DNA of 64,000 nucleotides from Streptomyces lacrimifluminis (GTDB lineage: Bacteria; Actinomycetota; Actinomycetes; Streptomycetales; Streptomycetaceae). Shown here in pieces: positions 42,744 to 51,433 of this stretch. Made by a program: the position numbers and the translations under genes. The stretch spans positions 1 through 64,000 of the forward strand of contig NZ_BMMU01000015.1 in NCBI RefSeq assembly GCF_014646095.1, read 5' to 3'. Position 1 is the stretch's first letter. Each line of letters opens with the position of its first letter. The notes below the pieces were generated by a model, which was not told the DNA's origin, did not search any database, and saw only the letters and a list, made by a program, of their open reading frames with translations.

Positions 42744-43751
42744 TCAGGCCTCCCCGCCCTGGTGTCCCTTACCGCCGCCCCGGGTCCTGCCGCGTGCGGT
42801 GGTGGGGGCTTGCTCGGGTCCGGCTGCGGTCGTACCCGGGGCGTCGACAACTTCCTGCGTGGCGGGCGCCGTCGCCTGCTCCACGGCACCGATCTCGCCG
42901 ACGCCGTGTACCACGGGATTCGTCACGGGGACCGCGACTCCGGCCGCCGGGGCCACAGCGCTCACCCCGGTCGCCGCCACCGGGGCCACACCGCCCACTC
43001 CAGTCGCCGCCACCGGGGCCACACCGCCCACTCCAGTCGCCGCCACCGGGGCCACACCGCCCACCCCGGTCGCCGCCACCGGGGCGACGGCCCCCACCAC
43101 CGTGCCGGCCGTCTGCCCCACGGTGCCAACCAGTCCGCCGACGGTCGGAGCCACGCTGCCGACCACTCCGCCTACCGCCGGCGCCACACTGCCGACCAGC
43201 CCCCCGACCGCCGGCGCCACGCTGCCGACCAGTCCCCCGACCGTCGGAGCCACGGCGCCGACGACGCCACCGACCGTCTGTCCGACCGTACCGAGTGCCT
43301 GACCCACCGTCTGTCCCACCGTCTGTCCCAGGTTCCCGACGACCGGGACCGCCGCACCGGTGCCGGACGGCCAGGCGGTGACCGGCTGTCCCTGCATGAC
43401 GACACCTCCGGGAGCGGGAGCCGTCGCGAAGCTCGGCGCACCGACCGCCTGACCGCCGGATGCCACGGCAGTGGGCAGGCCCGGCGTGAACACCGCGGGC
43501 GCCGCGGCCACCACGGGAGTACCGCGGTTCTCCAGGTCGAGGCGGTTGGTCGCCGCCGCGAAGCGCAGGTAGGTGTCGACGCTGGCGATGACAATGCGGA
43601 TATCGACACGCAGGACCTCGATGCCGATCACCGACACCCGGATGAAGACATCGATCACGAGTCCGCGGTCAAGGATCAGGTCAAGGATGTCGTAGAGGCC
43701 TCCGTCGGTCTTCTGGGCGCGGGGGGCGGCGGTCTGGGTCAGTACGGTCAT
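42744..43751 (-). CDS. gvpA: gas vesicle shell protein GvpA with long repeat tail
   Basis: A 335-residue protein, against roughly 70-150 residues for ordinary GvpA. Residues 18-66 are the shell domain (LYDILDLILDRGLVIDVFIR, SVIGIEVLRVDIRIVIASVD). The rest is a Gly/Val/Ala/Pro tail. Residues about 154-212 contain repeats of the VGGLVGSVAPA type, and 219-262 repeats of the GVGGVAPVAAT type, both with an 11-residue period. The end (GRTRGGGKGHQGGEA) is basic and disordered. ATG 43751 follows GAGGGAAC. The tail has no known counterpart that I recognise and could coat or bind the vesicle surface, as GvpC does in other phyla. Confidence 0.85.
   Translation of the reverse strand: MTVLTQTAAPRAQKTDGGLYDILDLILDRGLVIDVFIRVSVIGIEVLRVDIRIVIASVDTYLRFAAATNRLDLENRGTPVVAAAPAVFTPGLPTAVASGGQAVGAPSFATAPAPGGVVMQGQPVTAWPSGTGAAVPVVGNLGQTVGQTVGQALGTVGQTVGGVVGAVAPTVGGLVGSVAPAVGGLVGSVAPAVGGVVGSVAPTVGGLVGTVGQTAGTVVGAVAPVAATGVGGVAPVAATGVGGVAPVAATGVGGVAPVAATGVSAVAPAAGVAVPVTNPVVHGVGEIGAVEQATAPATQEVVDAPGTTAAGPEQAPTTARGRTRGGGKGHQGGEA
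42970..43086. repeat. 33-bp tandem repeats inside gvpA
   Basis: Units at 42970-43002, 43003-43035 and 43036-43068 are nearly identical, with a partial fourth copy to 43086. They encode the 11-residue repeat GVGGVAPVAAT on the minus strand. The near-identity at DNA level suggests recent expansion or length variation. Confidence 0.85.
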
Positions 43752-43988
43752 CGGGGAGTTCCCTCTCAGAGATGGGGGGCGAGGGTGGGCAGGGCGGGCG
43801 CCGGCGGTGGGCTGTCGGGCGGCAACGGGAGTGAGCTCCCGGACCGGCGCAACCGGGTCGGAGGAATGGGGGCGTGGCAGGCATGGACGCTGCGACGGCA
43901 GTCGAGGCAGTCGAGGCAGGGATCCCCTCACCCGGAGGGAGACGACGGACCGGTATGTCGGTCACTGCGCGAGCCGCCTCGCACACCG

Positions 43989-44315
43989 TCACTGCCGGTC
44001 GACCTGGCCTCGGGTGTAGCGGCGGCTGCGGGCGTAGCCGAGAAGAAGACCGTCGGCGTCCAGCTTCACTCGGTAGACAGCGAGGACACTGGTGGAATCG
44101 GGGATGCGCTCCAGCTCCACAACCTCGACGTCGACCTGCCAGCCCGTCCCGTCGCGGCTGATGGCCGAAACCGACTCCGGTGTACGGCCCAGGAGTTCGG
44201 CAAGTTGGGCGCGCGCGTTGCGCATCGCGCCCACGGCCCCGACCGCCGGGGTCCCGGCGGCGGGTGGCGCCGACGTCGAGTGCAACGCCGGGTCGGGTAA
44301 GTCGCTCGTGCTCAT
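43989..44315 (-). CDS. gvpO: gas vesicle protein GvpO
   Basis: A 108-residue protein with the GvpO domain at about 35-105: ARAQLAELLGRTPESVSAIS, GTGWQVDVEVVELERIPDST and LAVYRVKLDADGLLLGYAR. The first ~30 residues are Ala/Pro-rich. It is the first gene of the gvp operon, as in other actinomycetes. The 237-bp gap to gvpA may hold a second promoter. Confidence 0.9.
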   Translation of the reverse strand: MSTSDLPDPALHSTSAPPAAGTPAVGAVGAMRNARAQLAELLGRTPESVSAISRDGTGWQVDVEVVELERIPDSTSVLAVYRVKLDADGLLLGYARSRRYTRGQVDRQ

Positions 44316-44789
44316 AGTTCGTCCGGTCCGTCCAACTGGAATGTACGCGTGCACCAGGTGACGACGCGTCGACAGGCCCTTCGTGCGTCCCCCGAGCGCC
44401 ACGTCCGACATGCTCCGACTCACCCAGCGTTGTGCACATGATCTCAACACGTCATGTCCACGCGGTACCCACAAGTCCGCCACATTAAGCCCACGAATTT
44501 TCGCGGCCCCGCCCGTCACGCGCGCCAACTGCACCCACAGGGCCCACCGAAGGACAATCCGGCCGCGGTCCACAGGCCTGACCACCGTCCGGCCGGCTTC
44601 GGCCGCCACCTCCGCACTCTGTACGGGGAGACGGCGCAACCCCTTCCGGACTCACCCGCCCCGCCGAGTCCGGCTCAGAGGCGTCCGCCCTTCGGGGACG
44701 GGTCCCGACGTCCGATCCGACCGCTGGAGAGCCGCGGGCCGAGCCTGCCCTGCCACGCGGAGACCGGCCAGGAGGGGCATGCGCCGTGC
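44316..44789. other. divergent promoter region of gvpO and cluster 2
   Basis: No gene is supported. The gvpO side shows no convincing promoter boxes. The cluster-2 promoter begins at 44790 and is described separately. Confidence 0.4.
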
Positions 44790-44818
44790 TTGACGAGCGT
44801 GGCACACGTCACTACATT
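44790..44818 (+). promoter_or_regulatory. predicted promoter of the plus-strand cluster 2 unit
   Basis: TTGACG (44790-44795) and TACATT (44813-44818) are exactly 17 bp apart. The start point would lie at about 44825, inside the operator at 44822-44846. Confidence 0.65.
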
Positions 44819-44821
44819 TAC

Positions 44822-44846
44822 GGAATCAGATTCCGGCAGATGGAAT
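44822..44846. promoter_or_regulatory. cluster 2 regulon operator, site 1
   Basis: GGAATCAGATTCC is a perfect 13-bp palindrome, followed 4 bases later by a direct half GATGGAAT. The whole 25-bp block recurs with few changes at 57745-57769 and 61086-61110, each directly after a predicted -10 box. Confidence 0.75.
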
Positions 44847-44852
44847 ATGAAC

Positions 44853-45404
44853 ATGACTCTACGAAGAGACCGAACCTCCATCACCCCCATGGGATCCCGA
44901 CGCATCGAGCCGACCGAGTTCCGCAACGTACTCGGCCACCTCCCCACCGGAGTGGTCGTGCTCGCGGGCACGACCACCCGCGGGCCCGTGGGGATGGCCG
45001 CCAACTCGATCACCTCCGTCTCGCTCGACCCGCCCTTGATCGCCGTGTGCGCCGCACGCACGTCGAGCACGTGGCCGCTGATCCAGCGCGAACAGCGCTT
45101 CTGCGTCAGCGTGCTGGCCTCGCACCACGAACAGGTCTCGCGGAAGTTCGCACGATCCGGCACAGACCGATTCGCCGGGGTCCGCTGGCACCACCGCGCC
45201 ACCGGGCCGGCACTCGACGACGCGATCGCCTGGCTCGACTGCGAGCTGGTCGCGGAACACGACGCCGGCGACCACACGATCGCTGTCGCACGGGTGGTGG
45301 ACCTCGCATCCGCGCAGGACGGACGGGCCCTGGTCTTCTTCCGGGGCCAGTACGGCCGGTTCGTACCGGCCGACCTCGACCAACCCCGAAGGGAAAACGC
45401 GTGA
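44853..45404 (+). CDS. flavin reductase (HpaC-like)
   Basis: A 183-residue split-barrel flavin reductase: EFRNVLGHLPTGVVVLAG, GMAANSITSVSLDPPLIAVCAA and GDHTIAVARVVDL are family marks. It probably supplies reduced flavin to the acyl-CoA-dehydrogenase-fold oxygenase at 54982. ATG 44853 is preferred (GGA 8 nt upstream, inside the operator), with ATG 44847 and 44889 as alternatives. The stop overlaps the next GTG (GTGA). Confidence 0.85.
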   Translation: MTLRRDRTSITPMGSRRIEPTEFRNVLGHLPTGVVVLAGTTTRGPVGMAANSITSVSLDPPLIAVCAARTSSTWPLIQREQRFCVSVLASHHEQVSRKFARSGTDRFAGVRWHHRATGPALDDAIAWLDCELVAEHDAGDHTIAVARVVDLASAQDGRALVFFRGQYGRFVPADLDQPRRENA

Positions 45405-46336
45405 AACTCCTGTTCTTCAATGACTTCCGGCTGGGCGTCTACGACGGCGACTCCGTCATCGACGTGAGCAGCGCCGTCGCGGACCTGGCACCGGCGCACC
45501 CGCAGGAACTGCTGACGACCGTGATCACACGATGGCCGGAGTTCGAGGACAAGATCCGCCAGGTGGCCGGGCGGGGAACCGGTGTCCCGCTGGACTCCGT
45601 CCGTGTCCGGCCGCCGGTCCCGAGGCCGCTGAACATCGACTGCATGGCACGCAACTACATGGAGGGCGCCACCGAACGTCCCCCCATCAACGGCTTCCCC
45701 AAGACACCCAACTCGATCGTGGGCCATGGCGACCGGATGGTGCTGCCCGACGTCCCCGCCACGGTGTTCGAAGGGGAGGCCGAGCTCGCCGTCGTCATCG
45801 GACGCAGGGCACAGAACGTGTCCGTCGACGAGGCGCTGGACCACGTCTTCGGGTACACCAACCTCATCGACGGCTCTGCCCGGGGCATCCCGCCCCGGCA
45901 GAACGCCTTCTACCAGATGAAGTCCCGTGAGACCTTCTGCCCCATCGGCCCCTTCCTCGTGACCGCCGACGAGGTGCCCGATCCGCAGAACCTTCCGGTC
46001 CGGCTCTGGACCAACGGCACCCTGATGCAGGACTTCACCACCGACGACATGGCCTACGGCATCGCCGAGTCGATCGCGTTCGTCTCCTCACTGCACACTC
46101 TCGAACCCGGCGACCTGGTGGCCACCGGAACCACCCATGGCGGCCTGCACCCGCTCATGCACGGCGATGTCGTCGAGCTGGAGGTCGGCGACCTCGGACG
46201 TCTGCGCATCGACGTGCACGACGACCACAAGCGCATCTGGAAGCGCGAGACGCGTCACGACCGTGCCCTTGCCGGCCTCAAGGGCACACCGCCGCAGCAG
46301 AGCGGCAAGTACACGCCGGAAACGGTCCAGGCCTGA
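45401..46336 (+). CDS. fumarylacetoacetate hydrolase (FAH)-family enzyme
   Basis: A 311-residue protein with the FAH fold: NIDCMARNYMEGATERPP, the metal-binding strand VFEGEAELAVVIGRRA, GYTNLIDGSARG, and YGIAESIAFVSSLHTLEPGDLVATGT. Members hydrolyse, decarboxylate or hydrate beta-diketo and 2-oxo acids at the end of aromatic meta-cleavage routes. The usual NDVSARD reads IDGSARG here. GTG 45401 is coupled to the flavin reductase. Confidence 0.88.
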   Translation: MKLLFFNDFRLGVYDGDSVIDVSSAVADLAPAHPQELLTTVITRWPEFEDKIRQVAGRGTGVPLDSVRVRPPVPRPLNIDCMARNYMEGATERPPINGFPKTPNSIVGHGDRMVLPDVPATVFEGEAELAVVIGRRAQNVSVDEALDHVFGYTNLIDGSARGIPPRQNAFYQMKSRETFCPIGPFLVTADEVPDPQNLPVRLWTNGTLMQDFTTDDMAYGIAESIAFVSSLHTLEPGDLVATGTTHGGLHPLMHGDVVELEVGDLGRLRIDVHDDHKRIWKRETRHDRALAGLKGTPPQQSGKYTPETVQA

Positions 46337-46337
46337 C

Positions 46338-47114
46338 GTGCGTGTCCTGCAGGTCACTGACGTCTCCGGAGCCGCGGATGTGCGTCAGGTCCTCCTCCCC
46401 TACCGCGATGCCAGGGACAAGGGGCCCTACGACGCCATCCCGGCAGCCGGGTTCTGGCTCGCCCGGCTTCGGGCAGACGAACTGCCGGCGCTCCCAGCAC
46501 TCGGCTGCCACCTTGTCGTGGTGCTGTCCGGTCGCGTCGAGCTCTCCGTCAGGGGGGAGCACGCGAGCGAACTGGAGCCCGGTGACGTCGTCTGCTTCGA
46601 TGTCGGCGCTTCCGGCGACGTCACCCTCAAGTGGCCGGACGACGCCTGGCTGTTCTTCGTCTCCACGCCGGGATGGGTACCGGATCCGGGTCGTCGCCAG
46701 GTGGGCTCCCACGACGACCCCCGCCCCGGTCGGCCCCTTCTGACCTGGATCCGCGACGACGACGGGCGCTCGCGCTCCGAGCCCTTCCGATGGCCGTACG
46801 CCCTCGGCTCGGTACCGCCGGTGGACGCATGGCCGGCGTCGATCGGAGCGTTCGTCACCCGACGTGCATACGGAATGGAGGGCTACGCCCCGGGGGTGTG
46901 GCACAACGGGCCGCGCCGACAGTTCGCCATCACCTTGAACGGAAGCGCCGAGAACGAGACCGGTGACGGCACCGTCACCAGCCCGGTGACCGGTGACGTC
47001 GCCCTGATCGACGACGTGACCGGAGCCGGCCATGTCACCCGCGGCCGGGGAGACCGGTGGATGATGTTCGTGACGGTCGCTCCCGGCGGCCTTGCACTGA
47101 CCCCCGAGCACTGA
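46338..47114 (+). CDS. two-domain cupin protein
   Basis: A 258-residue bicupin. The N-terminal half contains HLVVVLSGRVELSVRGEHASELEPGDVVCFDV. The C-terminal half contains VWHNGPRRQFAITLNGSAEN, GDVALIDDVTGAGHVTRG, with likely metal ligands His-Gln-Glu/His. It may be a ring-modifying dioxygenase or isomerase, or a sugar/organic-acid cupin. GTG 46338 starts just after the FAH stop. A terminator follows. Confidence 0.75.
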   Translation: MRVLQVTDVSGAADVRQVLLPYRDARDKGPYDAIPAAGFWLARLRADELPALPALGCHLVVVLSGRVELSVRGEHASELEPGDVVCFDVGASGDVTLKWPDDAWLFFVSTPGWVPDPGRRQVGSHDDPRPGRPLLTWIRDDDGRSRSEPFRWPYALGSVPPVDAWPASIGAFVTRRAYGMEGYAPGVWHNGPRRQFAITLNGSAENETGDGTVTSPVTGDVALIDDVTGAGHVTRGRGDRWMMFVTVAPGGLALTPEH

Positions 47115-47125
47115 CCCGTCCACCC

Positions 47126-47152
47126 CCTTCGGGGCCTGGTCGCCCCCGAAGG
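47126..47152. terminator. bidirectional intrinsic terminator
   Basis: CCTTCGGGG (47126-47134) pairs perfectly with CCCCGAAGG (47144-47152) between the convergent cupin and IclR genes. Confidence 0.7.
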
Positions 47153-48043
47153 TCAGCCTCGACCGGGATCTGAGGGGACGGCGCCGGGTGCGTCACCACC
47201 GGCCGCCGGGAACTGCGCCGGTTCGAACCCCGAGGCCGGCAGGTCGCCGGTCGCATTCAGGCGGTCGGACATCTCACGCGCCACCGACTGCAGTTGCTGG
47301 ACCAACTCCCCGTCCTTGGCCGGGTCCAGCTTGCCCAGGCACATCATGGCCGCCAGGGGGCGTCCGCCGGGATCCAGCACCGGGACCGCGATTCCCCGAC
47401 CGGTGTCGAACCTCTCGTAGTTGTCGACGCAGTAGCCCTGGGCCCGAATCGTGGCGAACTCACGTCGCATCCGATCGGGATCGGTGATCGTGTTCGGCGT
47501 GAACCGCCGCAGCTCCTCGGGCCCGAGGATGTCACCGACCTCGTCCTCCGGCAGGTACGCGAGCAGCAACTTCCCGTCGGCCATCGCATGGGCCGGTTGC
47601 GGGTGCCCCGGCTCGAACTCGATGAGCTCCGTGTTGACACCGGCCGAACGCGCCAGCTGCACCGTCTTGGCACCGACGAGTGTGCTCAGCACCGCGTCGT
47701 GGCCGGACCACTGGGCGATCCGGGAGAGGTACATGCGGCCGTCGTGCACGACGGGGTTGGTCACCAGCGCCACGCTGCCAAGGCCCACGGCGCCCATTCC
47801 CAGGTGATACTTGCTGGTCCGCGAGTTCTGTGCCACCCATCCGACGTTGACAAGCGTCGCCAGCAACCGGTGGACACTGCCGGGAGACAGCTGGACGAAC
47901 TTGGCCAGTTCCACGATGCCCATCGGGTACGGATGCTCCGTCAGCGCGGTGACAATGCGGGCCGCGCGCTGGACCGCCCGGACATGCCCGATGTCCCGGC
48001 CCTCGCCGGGCGAGGCGGCCGAAGACGAGCGTTCTTCCTTCAC
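47153..48043 (-). CDS. IclR-family transcriptional regulator of cluster 2
   Basis: A 296-residue regulator. The winged HTH (about 20-85) reads VRAVQRAARIVTALTEHPYPMGIVELAKFVQLSPGSVHRLLATL. The effector domain (about 95-265) has SGHDAVLSTLVGAKTVQLA, PAHAMADGKLLLAYLP and GRGIAVPVLDPGGRPLAAMM. GTG 48043 follows GGAGG. IclR proteins commonly control aromatic catabolism, and some (PcaU/PobR type) bind three half-sites arranged as an inverted pair plus a direct copy, as at the three cluster-2 operators. Control of those sites is inference. Confidence 0.87.
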   Translation of the reverse strand: MKEERSSSAASPGEGRDIGHVRAVQRAARIVTALTEHPYPMGIVELAKFVQLSPGSVHRLLATLVNVGWVAQNSRTSKYHLGMGAVGLGSVALVTNPVVHDGRMYLSRIAQWSGHDAVLSTLVGAKTVQLARSAGVNTELIEFEPGHPQPAHAMADGKLLLAYLPEDEVGDILGPEELRRFTPNTITDPDRMRREFATIRAQGYCVDNYERFDTGRGIAVPVLDPGGRPLAAMMCLGKLDPAKDGELVQQLQSVAREMSDRLNATGDLPASGFEPAQFPAAGGDAPGAVPSDPGRG

Positions 48044-48191
48044 ATGACCTCCGATCCACCTCAGGATACTGATCTGGCGCCGTACTCGTCCCACCTGCCT
48101 GGGACCACGGCCTCAAAGGGCCCCCGATCCGGACCGGTTGCCCTTTATGTGCCGAGTAGTTGGCGTCTCTCGAGGTAGGGACCGTTTCGAT

Positions 48192-48845
48192 TCACTGCGA
48201 CCGGCACGACGTCACGATGACCGGAGCCGCGGTGGCGCCCAGCACGAGGTCGATGTCCACGCCAGGTGCCAGCTCGACCAGTCGCAGTCCCTGCGCCGTC
48301 ACATCCAGCACACCGAGATCGGTGATGACCCGGTCGACCACGCCGCGACCGGTGAGGGGGAGGGTGCACCGGGGCAACAGTTTGGGCGCGCCGTCCTTGG
48401 CGACGTGCTCCATGAGGACCAGGACACGACCGGCACCGTTCACCAGGTCCATCGCCCCGCCCATCCCCTTCACCAAGAGGCCCGGGATCATCCAGTTGGC
48501 GAGATCTCCGGTGGCCGAGACCTGCATCCCGCCGAGGATCGTGGTGTCCACGTGTCCTCCGCGGATCATGGCGAACGACATCGACGACGAGAAGAACGCC
48601 GCACCGGGCAACGTGGTCACCTGCTCGGTGCCGGCGTTGATCACCTCCGGGTCCCCCCGGCCGTTCTCGGGATACGGCCCGACGGCCAGGACACCGTTCT
48701 CGCTGTGGACCACCACATGAACGTCCGGCTCAAGGTACTGGGGTACCTGGGTGGGCAGCCCGATGCCGAGGTTGACGCACTCGCCGTCGCGCAGCTCCCG
48801 CGCGGCCCGCGCAGCCATCTCCCGGCGGGTCCAGCCGACCTTCAC
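48192..48845 (-). CDS. 3-oxoacid CoA-transferase subunit B
   Basis: A 217-residue beta subunit. The catalytic Glu49 lies in HSENGVLAVGPYP, and NLGIGLPTQVPQYL and GGHVDTTILGGMQVS are family motifs. With subunit A it moves CoA between acids (such as succinyl-CoA and a 3-oxoacid), typical of the last steps of ring degradation. GTG 48845 overlaps the stop of subunit A. Confidence 0.9.
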   Translation of the reverse strand: MKVGWTRREMAARAARELRDGECVNLGIGLPTQVPQYLEPDVHVVVHSENGVLAVGPYPENGRGDPEVINAGTEQVTTLPGAAFFSSSMSFAMIRGGHVDTTILGGMQVSATGDLANWMIPGLLVKGMGGAMDLVNGAGRVLVLMEHVAKDGAPKLLPRCTLPLTGRGVVDRVITDLGVLDVTAQGLRLVELAPGVDIDLVLGATAAPVIVTSCRSQ

Positions 48846-49576
48846 TCGATCCTCCCGGCGTCCGCGGTGACCACTTTCTGGACGAAGACCCCCGGCAGGT
48901 GCACCGCGTCGGGATCGATCTCGCCGGGTTCCAGCACCCGTTCCGCCTCCACCACCGTGACGCGCCCGGCCATCGCCACGTCCGGATTGAAGTTCATCGC
49001 CGCGGCATGGAAGACGGCGTTGCCATGACGGTCCGCGACCGCTGCCCTGACGAACGCGTAGTCGGTGACGATGCTCTCCTCCAGAACGAAGTCCCTGGCC
49101 CGCCCCCTCACCGTGAAGGTGCGGACCTCCTTCGCCGGCGATGCCACGGTGACATCGCCGTCGGCGCCGTAGCGCCGAGGGAGTCCTCCCTCGGCCACCA
49201 CGGTGCCCACCCCGGTCGGAGTGAAGAAGGCCGCGATCCCCGCACCGCCGGCACGCAGGCGTTCGGCCAGCGTGCCCTGGGGCGTCAGTTCGACCTCGAT
49301 CTCGCCGGCGAGGTATTGGCGGGCGAACTCCCGGTTCTGGCCGAAGTAGGACGCGACGACCTTGCTGATGCGGTGCTCCTCGAGCAGCCGCACCAGCCCG
49401 GCACCGTTGACGCCGCAGTTGTTGGTCACGACGGTGAGGTCTTTCGCGCCGTGGTCGAGCAGTGCCGCCACCAGCCCCCACGGGACACCTGCCGTCCCGA
49501 ACCCGCCTACCGCGATGCTCGCTCCGTCGGGGATGTCCCGGACAGCCGCGGCGGCGCTCTCGACTACCTTGTCCAC
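48842..49576 (-). CDS. 3-oxoacid CoA-transferase subunit A
   Basis: A 244-residue alpha subunit. GASIAVGGFGTAGVPWGLVAALL matches the CoA-binding start, with NNCGVNGAGLVRLLEE, GTLAERLRAGGAGIAAFFTPTGVGT and DYAFVRAAVADRHGNAVFHAAAMNFNPDVAMAG following the family pattern. GTG 49576 follows GAGGAG. The substrate acid is unknown. Confidence 0.9.
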   Translation of the reverse strand: MDKVVESAAAAVRDIPDGASIAVGGFGTAGVPWGLVAALLDHGAKDLTVVTNNCGVNGAGLVRLLEEHRISKVVASYFGQNREFARQYLAGEIEVELTPQGTLAERLRAGGAGIAAFFTPTGVGTVVAEGGLPRRYGADGDVTVASPAKEVRTFTVRGRARDFVLEESIVTDYAFVRAAVADRHGNAVFHAAAMNFNPDVAMAGRVTVVEAERVLEPGEIDPDAVHLPGVFVQKVVTADAGRIE

Positions 49577-49604
49577 GACGTGCTCCGACTCCTCACCTTC
49601 TCGT

Positions 49605-50312
49605 TCACCGCAGCACCAGCCCCCCGTCCGGGCAGATGGTCTGCCCGGTGAGGGCTCCGGCCTCCCGGGAGGCGAGGAAACCCACGACCTCGGCCACGTC
49701 CTCGGGGACCAGGGTCCGTGGGATCGCCTGCCGCGAGCGGACGCCCTCGGCAACGTTCGAGCCCAGTCCCGGCTCGGACACCGGGGGCGGTGTCATGCCG
49801 GGTGCGACACAGTTGACGGTGATGCCGTCTGCGCCCAGAGAACGGGCCAGCGCCCGCGCGGCGCCGATCAGGGCGCCCTTGGTCATGACGTACGGGAGCA
49901 TGTCCGGCACCGGCGGCGGATCGAAGAACGTGTCCGACACGACCATCACGACCCGGCCGAAGTGATGCTCGGCCATGCTCGGCGTCACCTCCTGCAGAAG
50001 CCAGAGCGGAGCCTCGACGTTGACGGTCATCATCCTGCGCACGAGTGCGGCGTCGAGGTCGGGCAGGGCCGCCCGTTCGAAGTTGACGCCGGCGTGAACC
50101 AGCACGTCACAGCGTCCGTGCCGCTCCAGCACCGAGCGGGCCGCCGCACGGACCTGCTTCTCGTCCGCGAGATCGACGGCGTCCTCCCCCGCCCGGTCGA
50201 GGACGACGACACGGTGGCCCCGTGCCGTCAGTGCCTTGACGATCGCGGCGCCGATGAATCCCGCGCCTCCGGTGACCAGGGCGACAGGCGCCCCGTCGTC
50301 GGCGTCACCCAT
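49605..50312 (-). CDS. short-chain dehydrogenase/reductase
   Basis: A 235-residue SDR. The cofactor site is ALVTGGAGFIGAAIV and the active site is VVSDTF... with YVMTK (Tyr-x-x-x-Lys). NCVAPGMTPPPVSE and the C-terminal GALTGQTICPDGGLVLR are classical. It would oxidise or reduce a pathway intermediate using NAD(P). Its start overlaps the 3' end of the SRPBCC gene by 8 bases. Confidence 0.9.
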   Translation of the reverse strand: MGDADDGAPVALVTGGAGFIGAAIVKALTARGHRVVVLDRAGEDAVDLADEKQVRAAARSVLERHGRCDVLVHAGVNFERAALPDLDAALVRRMMTVNVEAPLWLLQEVTPSMAEHHFGRVVMVVSDTFFDPPPVPDMLPYVMTKGALIGAARALARSLGADGITVNCVAPGMTPPPVSEPGLGSNVAEGVRSRQAIPRTLVPEDVAEVVGFLASREAGALTGQTICPDGGLVLR

Positions 50313-50721
50313 TGAAGTGTGTGTCGAGGCCGGCGAGTGCCCCGTCGATGTCGGCCCCGATACCGCCACGGGCGAGGTCCGCCATCTCGTCGGGCACGTC
50401 GACCTCGATGGCGTACTCGACATCGCTGCCGGCACCGGACCCGGTCACCGTGAACGTGGCGGCGAGCTTCTTCATGGGCGTCTTCTGGCCGGGGACGAGT
50501 TCGTAGGTGAGGGTGCGTGCCGTGTCGTCCTGGGCGGAGATCCGGTCGAGCACCGAGTCGCCGCGGGTGAAGTTGACCAGGCGGTCGCCGTCGGGACGCA
50601 GTTCGACGGAGGCGATGTGCGGCTGCCACGCGGCGTACCCGCCGAAGTCACTCACGAACGCCCACACCTGGTCGGCCGGGGCCTTGAGCGCTATGGACTT
50701 GCTGACGTTGACGATGGCCAT
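50305..50721 (-). CDS. SRPBCC-family (START-like) protein
   Basis: A 138-residue protein: NVSKSIALKAPADQVWAFVSDFGGYAAWQPHIASVELRPDGD, then YELVPGQKTPMKKLAATFTVT and VEYAIEVDVPDEMADLARGGIGADIDGALAGL. This is the helix-grip fold of polyketide cyclases and ligand-binding proteins. It may bind or cyclise a hydrophobic intermediate. Confidence 0.85.
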   Translation of the reverse strand: MAIVNVSKSIALKAPADQVWAFVSDFGGYAAWQPHIASVELRPDGDRLVNFTRGDSVLDRISAQDDTARTLTYELVPGQKTPMKKLAATFTVTGSGAGSDVEYAIEVDVPDEMADLARGGIGADIDGALAGLDTHFNG

Positions 50722-50782
50722 GTCGATCTCTCATTTCCTGTAAGGGGGTGTGCGTGAAGAGGTGTGCTTGGCGCGCCGGGTG

Positions 50783-51433
50783 CTAACGCACCTGGTCGAG
50801 GGCCTTTGCCAGGCGGGCCCGGGCATCCGTCGGCGTGATCATCTCCAGGGTTCCGGCCAACGGACCGGACATGCCCTGCAGCCAACCGCCGGTGTGCAGG
50901 CCACCGGTGTCGACGGCTTCCCCGCCGATGCCGGCGATGAGCGCCCCGACGAGCGCCTTGGCGGCGGCGTCGTCCCCGGCGACGTACACCGCGTTGTCCT
51001 CGCCCGCCGACGAGCCCAGGCCCTTGACCAGGAACGGGACGGGCGTGGTGTTGAACGCCTTCACCAGGCGTGCGCCGGGCACGAACTCGGCGACGACCTC
51101 GCTGGAGACGCGGTCCCCGATGTCGATGAGGCCGTCGGGGCCGGGCTTGGTGCGGTTGTTGGTGGTGTCGACCACCACCACGCCGGACCAGTCCCCGACC
51201 ACCGACACCGCCGCCTCGGTCCTGCCCCAGGGTGTGGCCAGAACGACGATGTCGCTCCCCGCCACGGCGCCGGGGACATCGGCAGCACTGGTGTGCTCAC
51301 CGAACTGGGCCGCCAACCCGGCCAGTGACTCGGGGCCTCGCGAGTTCGCCAGCACCACGTCGTGGCCGGCCGCCACGAAGAGACCTGTGAGCGCCTGCCC
51401 CATCCGGCCGGCCCCGATCATTCCGATCCTCAT
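50783..51433 (-). CDS. NADPH-dependent F420 reductase-like oxidoreductase
   Basis: A 216-residue Rossmann protein: MRIGMIGAGRMGQALTGLF, ANSRGPESLAGL, VVVVDTTNNRTKPG and VKAFNTTPVPFLV. The family includes F420:NADP oxidoreductases. It starts 4 bp inside the livF stop region (ATGA overlap), so it belongs to the same transcript. It may supply or use F420H2 in the pathway. Confidence 0.85.
   Translation of the reverse strand: MRIGMIGAGRMGQALTGLFVAAGHDVVLANSRGPESLAGLAAQFGEHTSAADVPGAVAGSDIVVLATPWGRTEAAVSVVGDWSGVVVVDTTNNRTKPGPDGLIDIGDRVSSEVVAEFVPGARLVKAFNTTPVPFLVKGLGSSAGEDNAVYVAGDDAAAKALVGALIAGIGGEAVDTGGLHTGGWLQGMSGPLAGTLEMITPTDARARLAKALDQVR

Noticed and set aside
40295..44315. Idea that the gas-vesicle cluster is incomplete because gvpY and gvpZ are absent
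   Set aside because: These genes are present in only some actinomycete clusters as far as I recall, so their absence is not evidence of decay.
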